A DNA stretch of 6,396 nucleotides from Spirochaetaceae bacterium (GTDB taxonomy: Bacteria; Spirochaetota; Spirochaetia; B11-G9), in NCBI GenBank assembly GCA_030643345.1, contig DAOWMA010000126.1, positions 1 to 6,396 of the forward strand. The letters run 5' to 3'. This document shows positions 6,209 to 6,396 of the stretch, in pieces. How positions within the stretch are numbered: the first letter of the stretch is position 1; every line of letters begins with the position of its first letter. A model generated the notes under the pieces. The model ran no database searches, was not told the origin of the DNA, and saw nothing but the letters and a program-made list of their open reading frames with translations. The position numbers and the translations under genes were made by a program.

Positions 6209-6396
6209 ATGAAAAGAACTATTGTACTATTTAGCATCATTGTAATCCTGCTGACAGGGCAGGTACTATCCGTGTTTGGTCAGGAAGAGACTAATTACGA
6301 AGAAGGTCTGGAACAGAGGACCATAGAAGCAGTAAATACACAAATTGACAATGGAATTAATATCCCTTTTATCGATCTTGCAGTTCGTGCACCAAA
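6209..6396 (+). CDS. fliP: Flagellar export-gate protein FliP, N-terminal part (3' end outside window)
   Basis: FliP forms the core of the export gate with FliQ and FliR in the inner membrane. Only 62 codons are visible before the window ends. They show a basic start (MKRT), a hydrophobic signal sequence at about residues 4-23 (IVLFSIIVILLTGQVLSV) with a likely cut near VFGQ|EE, and then a polar acidic segment leading to NIPFIDLAVRAP. FliP is one of the few inner-membrane proteins with a cleaved signal peptide, which agrees. The IPFIDL...R segment resembles what precedes the first membrane helix in spirochete FliP. The conserved membrane core lies outside, so the call depends on the N-terminus plus the position directly after fliO, where fliP is expected. 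FliQ, FliR, FlhB and FlhA would be expected downstream. Confidence 0.85.
   Translation, partial: MKRTIVLFSIIVILLTGQVLSVFGQEETNYEEGLEQRTIEAVNTQIDNGINIPFIDLAVRAP

Noticed and set aside
5899..6240. 113-codon open frame on the - strand over the fliO end and fliP start
   Set aside because: It is antisense to two supported genes and their ribosome binding site, with no protein signature.
1..6396. Mobile element, CRISPR array, RNA gene or defence system
   Set aside because: I found no terminal inverted repeats, regular direct repeats, tRNA-like folds or non-flagellar genes; the strand is filled by a known flagellar operon.

Overview
The window is one continuous piece of a spirochete-type flagellar and motility operon. 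All genes are on the + strand and tightly packed. The order is flgE (3' part), flbD, motA, motB, fliL, fliM, fliY, fliO (called fliZ in some spirochetes) and fliP (5' part), which is the order I know from the large fla/mot operons of Treponema and relatives. Three things point to a spirochete: this gene order, a large FliY-type switch protein in place of a short FliN, and a hook protein carrying the Lys/Cys-Asn arrangement that spirochetes use to cross-link hook subunits covalently. Base composition is A/T-leaning, with frequent NNT/NNA codons and no visible change along the window. I cannot name the genus; a Treponema/Spirochaeta-like member of the Spirochaetales is my best guess.

Layout: bases 1-1036 are the C-terminal 344 residues of the hook protein FlgE. 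Bases 1066-1263 are the small FlbD protein. Bases 1271-2053 and 2071-2802 are the stator pair MotA/MotB. A 66-base A/T-rich spacer follows, the longest gap in the window. FliL is at 2869-3417 (true start probably the ATG at 2869, not the in-frame TTG just before it). The switch proteins FliM and FliY are at 3429-4451 and 4454-5554. The export-apparatus proteins are FliO at 5587-6186 (GTG start) and FliP from 6209 to beyond the window edge. Other gaps are only 2 to 32 bases, and most genes have a clear Shine-Dalgarno sequence, some inside the end of the previous gene. This fits one polycistronic transcript. No gap exceeds 66 bases.

Together the genes encode the hook, the torque-generating stator and its accessory proteins (MotA, MotB, FliL, probably FlbD), the rotor/switch C-ring that receives CheY-P (FliM, FliY), and the start of the type III export gate (FliO, FliP). 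I saw no tRNA, rRNA, mobile element, CRISPR array, convincing terminator or strong promoter. This is a core housekeeping locus rather than an accessory region, and I found no undescribed system. The points most worth a second look are the exact hook cross-linking signature in FlgE, the asymmetric pair of CheC-like sites in FliY, the Met/Gly-rich FliY linker, and the position of flbD next to the stator genes.
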